Assembly: GCA_003439945.1 (NCBI GenBank) | Contig: QVRM01005607.1 | Span: forward strand, 248,001 to 312,000 | Length of the DNA: 64,000 nucleotides | DNA from: Dermanyssus gallinae | Lineage: Eukaryota; Arthropoda; Arachnida; Mesostigmata; Dermanyssidae | Direction: 5' to 3' | In this document: positions 22,829 to 36,060 of the stretch, in pieces | Layout of the letters: every line of letters begins with the position of its first letter | Numbering within the stretch: position 1 is the first letter of the stretch | The notes under the pieces: model-generated | Told to the model about the DNA's origin: nothing | Databases searched by the model: none | What the model saw: only the letters and a program-made list of their open reading frames with translations | Program-made: the position numbers and the translations under genes

Positions 22829-24242
22829 AGGGCGCAAGAGAGAAACTCACAGGTGTCCATCTGTTCGCTTTACCCGTGCCGAAACGGACTGGTAGATCTT
22901 TACTATTCCGAAAGGCAGCGCAGTCGCTGGTATAGATTCTGGTGCACTCGTGCATGGATATGATCGTTTTGAGAGCAAGAACTACAGATAGTGAAAACGG
23001 GCCAGGGACCCAAGAGTGTCTACATTTCATTGGGCTCTGCCATGCGTTACGTCTCGCCTATGAGTCTCGTCTCGTCGCCACAGTGATAGAGGAAGGGAGG
23101 GAGGACATAGAAGGCGAAATATAACGCAAGAGAACGATTGTGATTGATTCGATTCACAAGTGGCTTTGGCCTTATTTTCGGTTCATCTCCGATCTGTCGT
23201 GTTTCGTCTGTTCGCCTGCCTGACTGCCGATCTGATTGTCAAGGTGCAAAAAAGGCTGCTCAAAAGGTAGCTTCGCGGGATGGCGGACGATAGTGACAAC
23301 TAACGCGATACACACATTTATAATAATAATAATAATGATAATAATAATAATAATGATAATAATAATAATACTAGTGATGTTATTATTATCGTCATGTATA
23401 TTTATCATGATTATAGACGTCTCGATATTAGTTTGTTTGCGTTGCGCCCAGCACGAACGGGAGCGCGGATTTTGCGACAATTCAGTTGCACAGTATTTAG
23501 ACAACTTGTTGTGCTCACCCAGCACTTAGACAGTCGGAGTTACTCGGTTTCCTCCTTTGCTATATACCAGATATATGTTTCGGCTGTTGCTGTAGTTGCT
23601 GCTGCGGCTGCTGATGCGGCTGTTGTTGCCGGCGTTGTTGGTGGCGCTATTGCGTTACTGTGTTGCTGCTATTGTTGATGGTAGGGCGGCGCCTATTTTC
23701 CGAGTGATTTGGCGTCGACTTGAAGATGTTTCGAAGGCGGCATCAGCGGCGGCAGCAGCAGCAGATAAAGGCATAAACGTACAAAGAAAGCCTTTACGAA
23801 GAAGGACCCGACGCTTGTAGACCTTTTGACAATGCCTCGCGCGAGTAGCAAGCATCCAACCAGCGCAACGTACGTAGTTTGTGTTCCCGCCGGCAGAACG
23901 GTTCTCGTTCTCGTTGCCTGATTCCATGGTACATTGCTCCTATACACCATGTCGCGCTAGACGGCCAAGCCGACGTGGCCGCTTTCTGTGCGCAGTCGCT
24001 CGCTATTCGTCAAGACCGACACTTCGTGATGCACTGCAACAACAACAAAAAAGCACGTACTTTCTGACGTCCTGTGACTTTTTCTTTTTTTTTTTATCAT
24101 TTTCGAATGTATTTCTGTCGCAGTGGCACAAAATTTTCGATGCGAATGGCGCCCGACAGGCAACATGACGGCAACATGAGTTGCAACTGGCGTGACGACG
24201 TGGTGTTGCAACCCATATTGTCAAGTGGAAGTGAAATGTCAT

Positions 24243-24243
24243 T

Positions 24244-24283
<40 letters not shown>

Positions 24284-24395
24284 GGTTGTGGTTGTTGTTG
24301 TGTTGTGTTGTTGTTGTTGTTGTCGTTGTCGTCGTTGTCGTTGTTGATGTTGTTGATGTTGTTGTCGTTGTTGATGTGGTTGTTGTTGTTGTTTC
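24243..24395. repeat. (GTT)n array, about 150 bp
   Basis: A long GTT tract with GTC and GAT variants. It is one of the largest triplet arrays in the window. Confidence 0.9.
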
Positions 24396-24744
24396 TTTTC
24401 CGATTATTATCATTACGCTGCTCTTGCACTTGTATTTCGGGCATTCATAATTGCCTCTTATGGTTCAATTGGCGTTGTGATAGATGGCACCGTTGCGTCT
24501 TGCCTTACGACGACGTTATATCTCAGCGCGCTGTCAAGTGGTGTGGAAGACCCCTTTGTTGCACGTTGATTGGGCCAGGCCGCTTCTTGCGCACGAGGCT
24601 CGGGCCGTGCGGCGGTTCCTGCGAGAGCGAGCTCTAGACTCGGCGAATGGCAGTTGGCGGTGCCGTTGTCACCTCTACAAGGGCGCACTGCTACCAGGCC
24701 TTCAATGAGACACTGAATTCCAATTCTGTTGAGTGTCGTATATA

Positions 24745-24797
<53 letters not shown>

Positions 24798-27700
24798 TCT
24801 TCAGTGTTTTTTTTTTCATATAAAAGGGAACATGTGTCTGGCTACCGTTACAATACATCAGCTCTTAAATCGATATTTGATCTGGCCGTTCGGTTGTTTC
24901 GCACTAGAAAATGTTAATTTCTCGCAATCTGTAAGGCTGCATTTTAGTTATAAATTTGTATACACATGCATATATTATTGTTGATTTGTTATTAGTATTA
25001 TCATCGCTGTGGAGATACCTGACAACGGAAGCTGGTTGGAGCCTACGACATGTGTTTTCCTGCCCATCTCAGGTATTAAAAAAAATACATATATATATAT
25101 ATATATAAGAACCCTATTGTGATCAATAGGTTAATATTTGCAAAATTGTATTTGGCTTAAGTGTGCAAATCGTAAAGGTGTCTCGTCCAGAGCCGCCAAT
25201 GTTTTCGCTTGTAGATTTCAGTAGCGATACCGCACCTGACAGAGGGGCATTTTTACGTTGCATTACATGTTTGTCTTAATTAGTCACATCTAGAGAACAT
25301 CTAATCATTATTATACATCCTGTTGTTTTTGGCTTTACCTTATTTGCTGCTCATTTATTTGCTTTAAATTAGCTGCGTAGCAGCATCTGGTGTTACATTA
25401 CAAACTGCAGATATCAGACGCAATACAAAAACGTATTGCGTGTATTGGTGTATGCAGGTTTCAGTTCGTTTCTGTTCTCGTTTTTGTGGCATCCGCTTCT
25501 CAGTTAAAGCTATACCAGAAAATACATTAGGAGCGTTTTAAGTAGTCAGTATTGCTTTGCATTTCTGTGCATTGAAGGTATATCATGCATAGCTTTTGTT
25601 GGTAATTGTCAAATCTCAAGAAAGATCACTTTGGCAATCTGCCCTGTCTCAGTGGACTCGTGCGATAGTACTACTGAATACGCCTCTCGTGCCTGCACTG
25701 TTTGCCATATCAGTGTCCTCGTTATTATTCACGTGTTTGGCGTCGTTATTGTTGCTGTTGTTGTTCTAGTTGTTGTTGTTGTTGTTGTTGTTGTTGTTGA
25801 TGATGTTAGAGTCATTATTGTACGGATACAGCTGTTAACGTTTGACTGTTTATTATTTTTTGTTGTTTTTGGCATTGCCATTGTCTTCAGCAGTCTGCTT
25901 GGCTGGCTCCGTTAGGACAGCGCCGGAGCCAGGACGGAATCGCTGAGGGCGACCGTTGCCGAGATGAGCCGTCGTCGTTGTTGGGGGGAGCAGTCTCGGT
26001 TGGAGGTTCTCGTAGGGATAGCTTAGTTGGGTGACGCCGCGTCTTTGGATGGGGGGGGTAGAGGGAGAGACGACCAGGATAACTAGGGCAGGATCGGCCG
26101 ATCGGGCCCTTGGGGGAAAGAAAAGGGTGGGCGGTGGGATAATGCAGCTTTTATGGTGCTGCCCCTGAGGAGCAATGGGATGAGTCCCATTGCGGAAGCC
26201 GCCCCGCACTGAGATGGCTGCTGAGATGATGTGTGCTGTGCGCTATGGTGATGGAACACGAATGGCCTCATCCTCTGGCGAGCCGGCGCCCCAGCCTGGC
26301 TGGCAAGTAGGAGCCAAAGTAGGGCGCAGAGCGGTAACGGGAAAGAAAAGAAAAAAATGGAAGCCGAGAATGAGGAGAAGGACAACGACAATGAGGAAAT
26401 AGCAACAGAGAGAATACCCTCTCTTTCCGACCGGCGGTGGTCGAAGCAAACGATAGATGGCCAGTGAAACAGGCGGGCTAGTGGGGTGGAAGCTGGGCAT
26501 CAACCAGCCAACCAAGCGATGTTAATGCTTACCGAAAATTGATCATGGACATGATGGTGATAATGGTCATGGCGGGGGCAGAGGTATTTCGGCGGTCGCA
26601 TCTGCGAGTTGCGGGTCACCACAAGTTGAAAGACAACACAGTACCGTTACCATTATCCCCAGTGCGCGTGTGCCGCCGCCCCCCCCCCCCCCGGTATTAC
26701 ATCTTAAGTAACTACTTCAGAGCGTTCGGTGGAGTAGTCCCGAGAAGTCAGCGGTACCGCGGCAACCACCCCCGACAACGGGGCACAGAGAACGACTGCA
26801 TTTGTGTGGGTTTGTGAGTAGTCCCCCACGGTTGTGGTTTTAACAACGATTCCTGGTGTCACGCATTATGCATCATTTAACTAAGTGAAATAAAACAAAC
26901 AAATACTACGATTCATCTTACTATTACAGTTTCGGAGGCGATATTTGTTACGGTGTTGGCTAGTTAGCGCTGAGGCGGTGTTTGTGAATGGTCAATGCAT
27001 TCCTATATGTTAGATGCTAGATGAATTTTGTCATATAAGGGGACGTTTGCGCTAATGTGCGAACGCGGCATATTATATGAGGGCCGTCGTAGAAAGCGAT
27101 AACATAGCGCATCATTACATCAGACGAAAACCCGGACAGATGTGCACATGTCCGACAACACAAAGGACTCGAAAACGATTAGTTTTACAAACTGTGCTTT
27201 GGTGCTACACGTGTTGCAACGTGTATTAGCCATAATTTAAGACAATTATAGAAAATATCAATGCTCAGTTTGGGGGGTGTTTGATTTCAGACTACTTACC
27301 TTAGATCTATGCACACGTGCGCATAAGCCAAGTACGCTTCGGACTTTGTGTCAAAGCTGACAAACTGACGACTTGTCATTTTCGAGAAGTTGACAGGCCG
27401 ATTCTGGCAGACTGCTGCAGCTACTAGAGTTCGAGTGTGAATTGAGCCATCTCAATTGCGCCCACGGGCTGGTTACAGCCTAGACTCAACGGACGGCTGA
27501 TCTGATCGCAGGCTTTACGAGGAGGGCGAGTCTGTAGGCGACCCTGTGTTTTCACCGAGGTGACAGCCGACCACAGGAGGGTCGCACATAGTATTCCTAT
27601 CGGGTGGGTTGATGTTTCTCTGCGTCGTTGTCTGGATTTAATTTTTGCTACCTTTCCACCATCGCTTGTCATTTGATTCGTGTGTTGAGCAAGCAAACGT

Positions 27701-27808
27701 AAAGCTGACTGAATGGACGAATATGGTCTAAGGCTAACTAAGGCTCGGTGCGGATGTGGGCAATGGAAGTAAGCTTTTTGTCTGACTGTGAACGTTTTTA
27801 GAACAGTA

Positions 27809-27845
<37 letters not shown>

Positions 27846-30800
27846 CATTGTAATATGCAGTTCTATGATAAATCGTGTTGTCAATATATATATATGTTTT
27901 TTTGCGAATAAGGTAGCTGTTATTTATTCAATTGTAAGGTATACGAAAAACAATTGTTTTCGAAATTATTTCTATTTTTACGCGAAATAATATAAATATA
28001 TATATATACATTCGTTCGTACGGTTCCACTTGCGGACTTGTATTTTGTCATTCTCCTGCGCTAGACTTTCCGCGTCTGTTCGCGCATCTCGTAGGCAAAT
28101 CTGCCTCGCTGGTTCCCGTAGTCTTTGACGTCGTTGTTTGTCGTCGTCGTTGTTGTTGTTGTTGTTGTCGCCGCTTACGACGTTGGGGTCGTAGTCGCAC
28201 ACGTTGCTGTTGTTGTCGTCATCGTCGTCGTTACTTTGCTGGCTTTCGTTATGATCTTGACCATCCATCCGCCCGTTATTGTGGAGAAATAGTCAGAGTA
28301 TAGCTTCGGCAGTACCAGCAGCTGCAGCATTGGCAGTGTAAGCGACAGTTGTAGGATACGAAGTCTTGAGTTAAGTGCAACGCAGCGCCGAGTAGCTGAA
28401 CTCGCTCCCGCTCGCTCGCCCGCCCGTCACGACGACATCCCTTCGTAACTTGTAGCAAAGTTTACGTTCGGATTTTGTTGGGACTCGCAAGGTGCGGGCC
28501 GTCCGGCAACCTCTGCTTCTCGCTGTTAGTCTTGTTTCGCTTCCGGTACTCCGGGAATCCTGGACAGCTTGAAACAGGCTATGTTGGGTGGGGGCAAGTG
28601 TATGGGCTGTGTACATATGGCGATGGTTTCGGATGCTGTGCAAATACTGTTTATGTGTGAGCAGAACTGCGCTAGTAAGAAAGCACCGCGTGCCGTTTGC
28701 AGCACGGTGTCACCTATAAATGCACTAGGTCTATTATTGACGTCGTTCGTGTGTTTTCGTGTATGTACGTGTATTGCGATGTTCGATAAGAAAGAGCGCT
28801 AGTGGTCGATGAGTATCTGATAATGGATGGTGTTTTGTCTTTTCAGGTGAGTTCCCTCAGCAAGTGGCGATTATCTGGGCTGGCTGACTCTACGAATGTA
28901 TATATATATATATATATACGATTTGGGCAAACGCATCTTAGTTTGCTTGACAGCAGTTAAACTGTAAGTGATAATACTTTCTGTTAGTTTTTAGGCAGGT
29001 TACTCCTGCAACTCACACACGGGCAGTGACAATAGCAAAGTATGAAGCAAAATTGCAATAATAGTTGCCGCCTATCTATCACTTAGACGCCATGACAACT
29101 CAAGATGAGACGGCAAAGACATTGAGTACGCACTCTCTCTCTACTTCACTTGCTACATACACACGCGTCTGTGGCTGGCTACGCATGGTCACGTGCTACT
29201 TTTTGCACTTGCTGGCCGCAACGGACTTACGCCCAGACGGACGAGAGCGGTCCAGCTTCCGCTGCCACCTTTCCGAGAGCGACTCGAATATTCATTTTAG
29301 GGAGGAACAAGAGAAGCGAGTCATTTGCATGTCTCAAACGGCTCAAACGGAACGTGTCGAAGAAGGAGCCGTATTTATAGTAGTGCTCTTTTGTATTCGC
29401 TTCCTTCTACGACGGCGGCGGCGGCGGTTACGGCCTCCGAGCGACTTAGCCAGCTAGTCTCGTTGAGGGCGTGACACGCCTCGTGTGCGACTCTTCTTCG
29501 TGAGACTACTCTGGTGTTGGAGGAAAAGGGGGACAGGGCGGACGTTGGCGGATTCTTTTGGCATCTCTTCCCGTTGTGCAAGGCGCCCCCGGCACCACTT
29601 CTTCCCCAAGACCCTCAGCACCACTTCTTCGTCCCTTCGAGGCTTAACATTTGGCCTTTGCGTTGTCTACGACGGCAGGACCCAAACGAGGCTGGCGAGT
29701 GGGGAAATGCGACCACGGGTGTCCCTCCGCCGGCTGCGACACTCGTAATGACAAAACAATCGCGAGGATGCACGTAGCAGTCAGTCGGGCGAGAAGAGCT
29801 CTGCTACGCGACGCCAGCAGGACGAAGGACGACAGCGTCCTGTTACATGATGTAGCGTGGCAGGGCGGACGACGTGACAAAATCTTTCTTGCGCGGCCGG
29901 GAATTTGGGCATGCCCTTTTTCGGCCCTTGGTATATATGCTAGGCCTATCATCAGCGCCATCATCGTACCATCGTTGGCGGCGTTATCATCACCTTATCA
30001 GCATCATCACCACAACCACCACTGTGTCTTTTGCGTGCCGACGCTTCGGCGTTTGTTTGCTCGACGCCGCCTTTGAGTTGCTGCGGTCACGCACTACATA
30101 GATGTGGTGCTGTGATGTGGTGGTCGTGGTTGGTGTGTGAAAGCTGCGTGACAACGACGGACAGTGTGCATGCTGTACATCAGTACGGTATGCTGTATTT
30201 TATTTAGTAGTAGTAACTGCGGTCAGTTCCCGCTTGTTCCGCGTCCTAAAAACTGTCAGCTTATAGTTTTAGTCAAAAACTAAGGCGATGAATTTCGCCG
30301 CATAGGCAGACCCGCGGTAGAAGATCGATTTCGCTTGAGGTCAGCACAAACAACGCTCTTAAATTTTACCACCAAACGTAGTGAAGAAAGAGCTTACAGG
30401 GGCATCCTGTCATTTCGTAGTCTCATCTCAGAGCCTCATCGGTTGCCGCTAGACGCTCAGCATTTTCAAGTTAAAAACTAAGCCGATCACTGCCTAAGGG
30501 GTACAGGTACACGGACACGTTTGCAGAGAGGATTTTAGAACGACTTATGTCTGACTGAGGCCTTCGACAATTATTTTGCTGAGTGGGAATATATGTGTTG
30601 CCATTGTTAATTGGCGTTTCTATGAGACTAGAGCGATGTCCACTAACTACTTGAATGACCCATGTTGCAAAAGCAGATACTTTGTTACGGCGTTTGCAAT
30701 ACATGGATAACATTTGAAGTTCGTTATGTACACGAAATGAGTCTCACAATATAACGACCCAGCGCAAACGCAAGCTAAGTGGAAAATCGTGTGACCTGTA

Positions 30801-31024
30801 TTACCTTCAACGATGGTGTACAAGAGCGATACCGCTGACGAACGTGATGTAGGAAGGCTGTAGTACAAATGGAAGTAGACACCAAATGATGGTTAATAAG
30901 TGATTCAATTATATGGGAAGGCTGATTACATCCCAGTCGAGCATATACGTATGCATTAATAACGGTTATACATTTTTGTGGGGAATACACACATGTGTAT
31001 TCGCCACCGTTTGCCGTTATGGTC
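24396..31024. other. Gene-free span with scattered repeats
   Basis: No exon recognised over about 6.6 kb. It contains TA arrays at about 24737-24797, 25087-25107, 27812-27843 and 28896-28919, (GTT)n at about 25745-25803 and 28141-28236, and a (C)14 run at 26679-26692. A 121-codon ATG frame at 29092-29457 ends in a hydrophobic stretch plus six Arg encoded by CGG triplets; I do not trust it. A similar AAAAACTAAG-containing word occurs near 30275 and 30473. Confidence 0.5.
26679..26692. repeat. (C)14 homopolymer
   Basis: An uninterrupted 14-C run (the minus strand reads G14). It is one of four runs of exactly 14. Confidence 0.9.
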
Positions 31025-31039
31025 ATATATCACAACGGC

Positions 31040-31085
<46 letters not shown>

Positions 31086-31100
31086 GCCGTTATGATATAT
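31025..31100. repeat. TA array inside a 17-bp inverted repeat
   Basis: ATATATCACAACGGCGA (31025-31041) and TCGCCGTTATGATATAT (31084-31100) are inverted with one mismatch. They enclose about 20 TA units. The whole 76 bp can fold as one long hairpin. A second partial pairing, GCCGTT with AACGGC, lies just upstream (near 31012-31039), and another TA array follows at 31096-31116. Confidence 0.85.
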
Positions 31101-31899
31101 ATATATATATATATATGTCTTAGTCGTTGCGAACGGATTAGCCGTTAGATACTATTACTGTCACAGGTTGATAGCACGAAACTGAATTTTGCAGCTCTTC
31201 CACTGTTGTTCATCGTTGCCCGTCCGTTGTGCAGGGTCCATTGCGAATGTGTGACGACGACATAATATCGTCGTTTCGTCGTTAGCGTTTCTTGTTCTAC
31301 ATAGGAGACGATTCATCTAATCGGAGACATCTTCGGTGACATGACGGTGATAGGATTGCATATTAGTGCTGTACTGGCTTACATGGCTTCTTGAGTCCAA
31401 CGTATTATTTAATCTTCAGCGTACTCCGGTTCGGTTAAGTATTTGTTGGACTACGGCGTTAGACTTCACTCTTCGCCGGCCGGATCATACCGCAGATATC
31501 CGCAGCAGCAGCGTATAATGTTACAATGGCGCTGTACATCAACTGTATATCCACCTGCCCAGTATGTGTAGTGATGTGCTGTCGTCGTCGTAGTCGGAAT
31601 AGAACGACCATACACATCTGTGTGAATGTATGTATGTGTGTCTGTATATATGAACCGAGTACGGTGGCCCACAGAGGCCCCACCCGAAGCGCTTTTGTCG
31701 GGGCTGGTTTGTCACGTATCTGTAGTACGTACGGTGGTTCGTTGGCCGAGACGCTCGCTCGTTTGTGCTATGTTTGTTCACCATCAATTTCACGTGGTGG
31801 TGCACTGGCCCCTCCTAAAGGTGCCACATTTTACGATCGGCCATATTCATACGGCCACGGTCGTTGCGCTGATTTCGCTTGGGTCGCTGTCATCAGCGT

Positions 31900-32205
31900 T
31901 GTGCTGTTGTTGGTGGAGGTGGCGTTGTTGTTGTTGTTGTTGGTGGCGTTGTTGTTGTTGTTTTTGTCGTCGTCTTTGTTTACCGTTACCAACGGTAATG
32001 TTGTTGTTGTGATTTTTGTTGTTTGAAATGACAAGCCATCGTCATATTGCGTCTTTTTTTTGTTGTTTGCATCGTCCGCTACCATCCAGCGTCTTCGTGC
32101 TTCTCGGTTTGGTATTGATGATGTGCCTGTCACGGCAATGATGGTTATCGTGGCGATCGTTGTCGTTGTGACTGTTGTTTTTGCCGTTGTCGTTGTTGTT
32201 GTTTG
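31900..32205. repeat. GTT-rich block
   Basis: Several GTT tracts (about 31905-31975, 31999-32020 and 32155-32205) with GTC and GGT variants. Overlapping frames on both strands are low-complexity and not called as genes. Confidence 0.75.
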
Positions 32206-32871
32206 TTCATATTTACGATGCCGCATGGAACATTTTCGTCGCAATGAAATAATACACTCGTGTCTTCGGCGACCCGCTTGCCTAGAGGCGGGGGTCGGGG
32301 GATGGGGGTATCTAAATGTTGTCACAAAAATTTCGCTGCACACGCAAACATTGCGGGAGGAAACACGAGGAAGTTATGGGATACCGTATAGAGGTGCGGC
32401 ACAGCAGGATGTGCGATAAATGCGAAAACGAAGCGGCCACCCACAACGGGAACAACTAGTTATCGTGAACTGCCAGTACTGTGTGGCGGAACACGACCAG
32501 GACAACGACGGCGACGACGACGAACGAAACGTCGGCTAGGAATTGCAGGACATTGGCTGGTGGGGTGGAACTTTTTTTTATCGGTTCGAACCACCCCTAT
32601 AAGTTGCACGAGGCCGGGTGACACGACTGACTGCTTGTGTGGTGGCGTGCACAGGCGCGTGTGCATAAATTTTGTTTTTATTACTGCGTGCTGCGTATGC
32701 GAAGGGGGTGTAGAGATGTGTACGCTTCTTTTTCTGCCTCTCCTCTCTGCGTGCTCCTTTAACTCGGCTCCTTTAACTTGTCGGCTTTGAGCAACTAGTC
32801 AAAGTTGGTGTACGAGTTCAAACGCACCGCATGCCGACGTCGGGGCTGCTGCTTGGGGGTCGCTGGAAAGC

Positions 32872-32903
32872 TAAGAGCGCTGGGTCTTCACCCAGCGCTC
32901 TTA
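32872..32903. repeat. Perfect 14-bp hairpin with CTTC tetraloop
   Basis: TAAGAGCGCTGGGT (32872-32885) and its exact reverse complement (32890-32903) flank the four bases CTTC. This is a GC-rich, very stable stem. It lacks the T run of an intrinsic terminator and does not fit the histone mRNA stem-loop consensus. It could be a fold-back copy or a structured RNA or DNA element. Confidence 0.85.
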
Positions 32904-33640
32904 CGATACCGGTGATCTCGGGGCGCTGAAGACGAGCCGGCCGCTCAATCGGCTGAGTGTTTCGACTTCACTCGTTGGACGGTGGCGCACCTCGGACGGG
33001 TGCTACTGACGCTTGGCACCAGACTGAAATATTGACTCGTTCATTTTTAAGGATTTTCACAACAACAATTGGCAGCCGCCACTTTTGTACGAACGAGCCG
33101 AAACCGTGGCCCTTTCGGGCCGGCAGCGGTAACTTGAAGGGTGAGCGGAGGCGGGGGGCTTTATATTGGCTAACAACACGAAAACGCTGGCAGGCGCCGA
33201 AACAGGAACTCGATTTCGCAACCAGGTTAGGCACTCTGTTTTCGGAAAATCAGATACAGAGATGCCGCCCATTGTCACACCATGGCGTGGTGCATGCGTA
33301 GTCAGCAAATAACGACCAACACTACTCAACACGCACAACTGGCGGCAACGATAGGCCCGCTGCTGTTGCTGCCCTTACAAAAATGAGTACTCACTGCTTG
33401 CTGCGAGTATGAGTTTGTTGATTCTGACGACTGAATTAAGATTTGGAAATAAATCTGTTCTGTGCGTGGCATCGTTATTTCCTCCATGCTGAGGTTTGTT
33501 GCACAGAAACTTCGCCAACCTCTTCGTCTCTACCTATTATCACATCTCACGAGTGGGTTTGGCGGTAGGTAGATAGATATAGGAGAAGACAGAGGGCCTA
33601 TGTTGTCCAACTCGGGGGTCTCGGGGGCACAGGGAGGGAT

Positions 33641-33654
33641 GGGGGGGGGGGGGG
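33641..33654. repeat. (G)14 homopolymer
   Basis: An uninterrupted 14-G run in a G-rich 60-bp context (further GGGGG runs at about 33614-33626). Confidence 0.9.
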
Positions 33655-33936
33655 TGTTGTTCACCTCTGGCCGCCGGGAAGGGCTAGCTTGATAGTGAGA
33701 AGCTGTGCCGAAAAGAACGACACGCTTGCCGCCTGTCGCGCCTACTTGCTACCCGAGCGAAAAATGAAATCCTTGCTCAGATGCTAGCTGCTACTGCCTG
33801 TAAGGAATTTGTCCTTTCGGTGTCATTTCGACGGCTTCTGTTGCTGCTATTGCTTCTGTCTGTTCGCTGGTGTCTCCTCTCCGCTCTCCGGCTTTCTTCC
33901 GTTTTTTTGCCCTTTCGGCAACGGCTTCCTCGTATA

Positions 33937-33950
33937 GGGGGGGGGGGGGG
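33937..33950. repeat. (G)14 homopolymer
   Basis: A second 14-G run only 296 bp from the previous one. Confidence 0.9.
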
Positions 33951-34199
33951 CGTCAGCGATGGTCTTTGGCGAGTCAGGCGGCCAACACCTGCAGCGGCCG
34001 TCGGTGTGTCAAGTACTACCCGAATGAAAGAGATGCCTGAGCGTTTACTGACTGCCAGTAGGAGGAAGCTGGCTAGCTGGATGGCTGTTTGACACCGAGG
34101 CAGAGTGGGTGGGGTGAAGTGGCGGAATTTTCAATCGCATCCACAGATTTCGAACGAAAAGGGAATGGCCTGAAGGGAAGGCGAACGTTTCCTTTGAAC

Positions 34200-34223
34200 G
34201 CGATCTAGTGTGTGCTAGATCGC
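34200..34223. repeat. Perfect 9-bp hairpin
   Basis: GCGATCTAG and CTAGATCGC enclose the six bases TGTGTG. The function is unknown. Confidence 0.75.
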
Positions 34224-34574
34224 TGAGCAATCGCTTCTGAGTCGTTGAACGCTGGCAACCAGTACAATATAATATTGGAACTCCAGAAAAGTGGCAGCGT
34301 GAGCCGCGACGGAATGGAGTGATATATCTGTGCGTGCGCGGCTGCGACTCTGGACGAGATCGCCCGACTGGATGGTACTCAACACACCGAAACAAATTAG
34401 GCTAGGATCGATGTGTCATTGTGGAGCGACAACGACCATCTTAAGGCGTATAGTGTGTGCAAAGTAAAGATAATTGCATTTTTTGTTAAGACTGGCTCAA
34501 AGCTTCCAAGCTCAAAGCTGTTTGCGGCGCCACTACTCTATAGGCGGATGACGACGTTGGTGGAATCACTGTCT

Positions 34575-34614
34575 GATAACTACTGTGGGTCAGTGCTCAC
34601 AGTAGATCATTATC
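34575..34614. repeat. Bulged 13-bp hairpin
   Basis: GATAA plus CTACTGTG (34575-34587) pairs with CACAGTAG (34598-34605) and TTATC (34610-34614), with a 4-nt bulge ATCA and a 10-nt loop. It resembles the upper part of a small-RNA precursor, but no known miRNA seed was recognised. Confidence 0.5.
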
Positions 34615-35274
34615 TGATCTGGAAACTTCCTCAGTGCAACACACAAATAAATTAAATCGAGTACTCAGCGACTCTAAGATACATTCCTTAGCTTGACCAT
34701 TTTTGGACGCACAGATGAAGTGATATTTCCGCCGTCATGCGAAATAGACTGTCGAAATATTTTGTCTATCACAGAAGACTAACTGGAATGCTTCGGAGTA
34801 TGAGTATGTTGAAGGCAAAGCAACGTCCAGTAAGATTGTTTTACGGCAAAGTTAGTGTTGGACATGATTTGGTTGGTCGTGAGTTACAAAACAGGGTCGG
34901 GCCGCCTTTAAATAAAACTCTTCTTTTTCTTGTTTTTAAATTTCGTTTGTTGCTATATTTTGGTATAAGGCTTTTGACTTCCACGCCTCAGGGAACCCCC
35001 ACTCAGTCGAGACACCATCGCCCGATTTAACGAGGCGATTTTAGCTGATAAGTTTGATAAGAGGAGTGCCGAGAGAACTCTAATACTGACAATAGATAGA
35101 GATTCATACCGTAGGTTGTCCCAATTAAAGAACAGTATTTAAGCAGAAGTAGCAATCGTGGACGCTTGAATCGGTATTGCGTATGAATCCGAGCGGACTG
35201 ATTGATGTGCTGACATTGCTGTTATTAACGGCTCAGCGAATCGTCAAACAAGAAGTGGCGGAATGTGTCGTTGG

Positions 35275-35600
35275 TGTTAGTTTTGCTAAGTTTTGTTGCT
35301 AGTCTCGTTGAAACTGTTATTGTTGTTAGCCTTGTTGAAGTTGTTGCCAGCCTTGCTGAAATTGTTGCTGTTGTTAAAATTGTTGGAATTGTTGTTGTTG
35401 TTGTTGTTGTTAGACTTGCTAAAGTTGCTGTTGTCGTCGTTATTAGGCATGCTGACGTTGCTGTTTCTAGGTTTGCTGACATCTTTGTGGCTGTTGTTGT
35501 TGCTGTTGTTGTTGGTCGTGCTGCAGTTATTGTTTTTGGTCTGGCTGAATGAGTTGTTGATTGTTGTCGCTGAGCTGGTTGTTTTTGTTGTAGTTGTTAT
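35275..35600. repeat. GTT/GCT triplet block
   Basis: About 325 bp of GTT tracts alternating with short related words such as TTGCTGAAATTGTTG. It looks like a decayed higher-order tandem array. Frames give poly-Leu/Val or Thr/Asn. Confidence 0.75.
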
Positions 35601-36060
35601 TATTCTTTATCGTCATCAGCATCATCATCATCGTGGTCATTGAAGATTACTTGTGATCAGAAGAAGCAAGTTTGTGCAATCTTACTTTGAACGTTGGGTA
35701 GGTAAGTGGGTCCGATGGCGTAGGTAAGCAGTAATGATGTTGTCGACGACATCGGGTAGCACATGCTAACCGTGAGACTTTGATTTCTTCGGACCCCCCG
35801 GGTAGTCTGTCTACCACACTAGCACCATCGACCAAACGCCAGGTCGATACGAGAAAAAATAATGCAGTAAGTGTAAAGGAGGTGACACCGTACGCAGTGT
35901 CATATGTGCGACGGCGACGAAGACGACAGTAGCCACGGCGAACATAGTGGACAGTCGCAGCTTAGTAGAGGGCAGTGTAGAACTGAAGTAGTAGTGGGGG
36001 TAGTTGTAGTAGTAGTAGTAGTAGTGATTTTGTGGGGTTTGTCGTGGGACAATAGTGGGA

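Larger units (their letters stand above)
21192..24242. other. Gene-free span
   Basis: No exon recognised apart from the Tc1-like scrap and hairpin listed separately. It contains (TAC)n just after the SINE, TA arrays at about 21818-21857 and 22796-22826, an (AAT)n array with GAT interruptions at about 23319-23372, and GCT/GTT triplets near 23583-23680. Confidence 0.5.
32206..35274. other. Gene-free span with hairpins and G runs
   Basis: No exon recognised. Apart from the hairpins and G runs listed separately it is unique DNA. The 114-codon frame at 32957-33301 and the 97-codon frame at 34737-35030 show no family motif and no paired splice sites. Confidence 0.5.

Noticed and set aside
29092..29457. 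Small membrane protein with a hydrophobic segment and six Arg
   Set aside because: The Arg run is a CGG triplet repeat, no family match was seen and no other gene signal supports it.
32872..32903. Rho-independent terminator or histone 3' stem-loop
   Set aside because: No T tract follows, the stem is far longer than the 6-bp histone stem and the loop sequence does not match.
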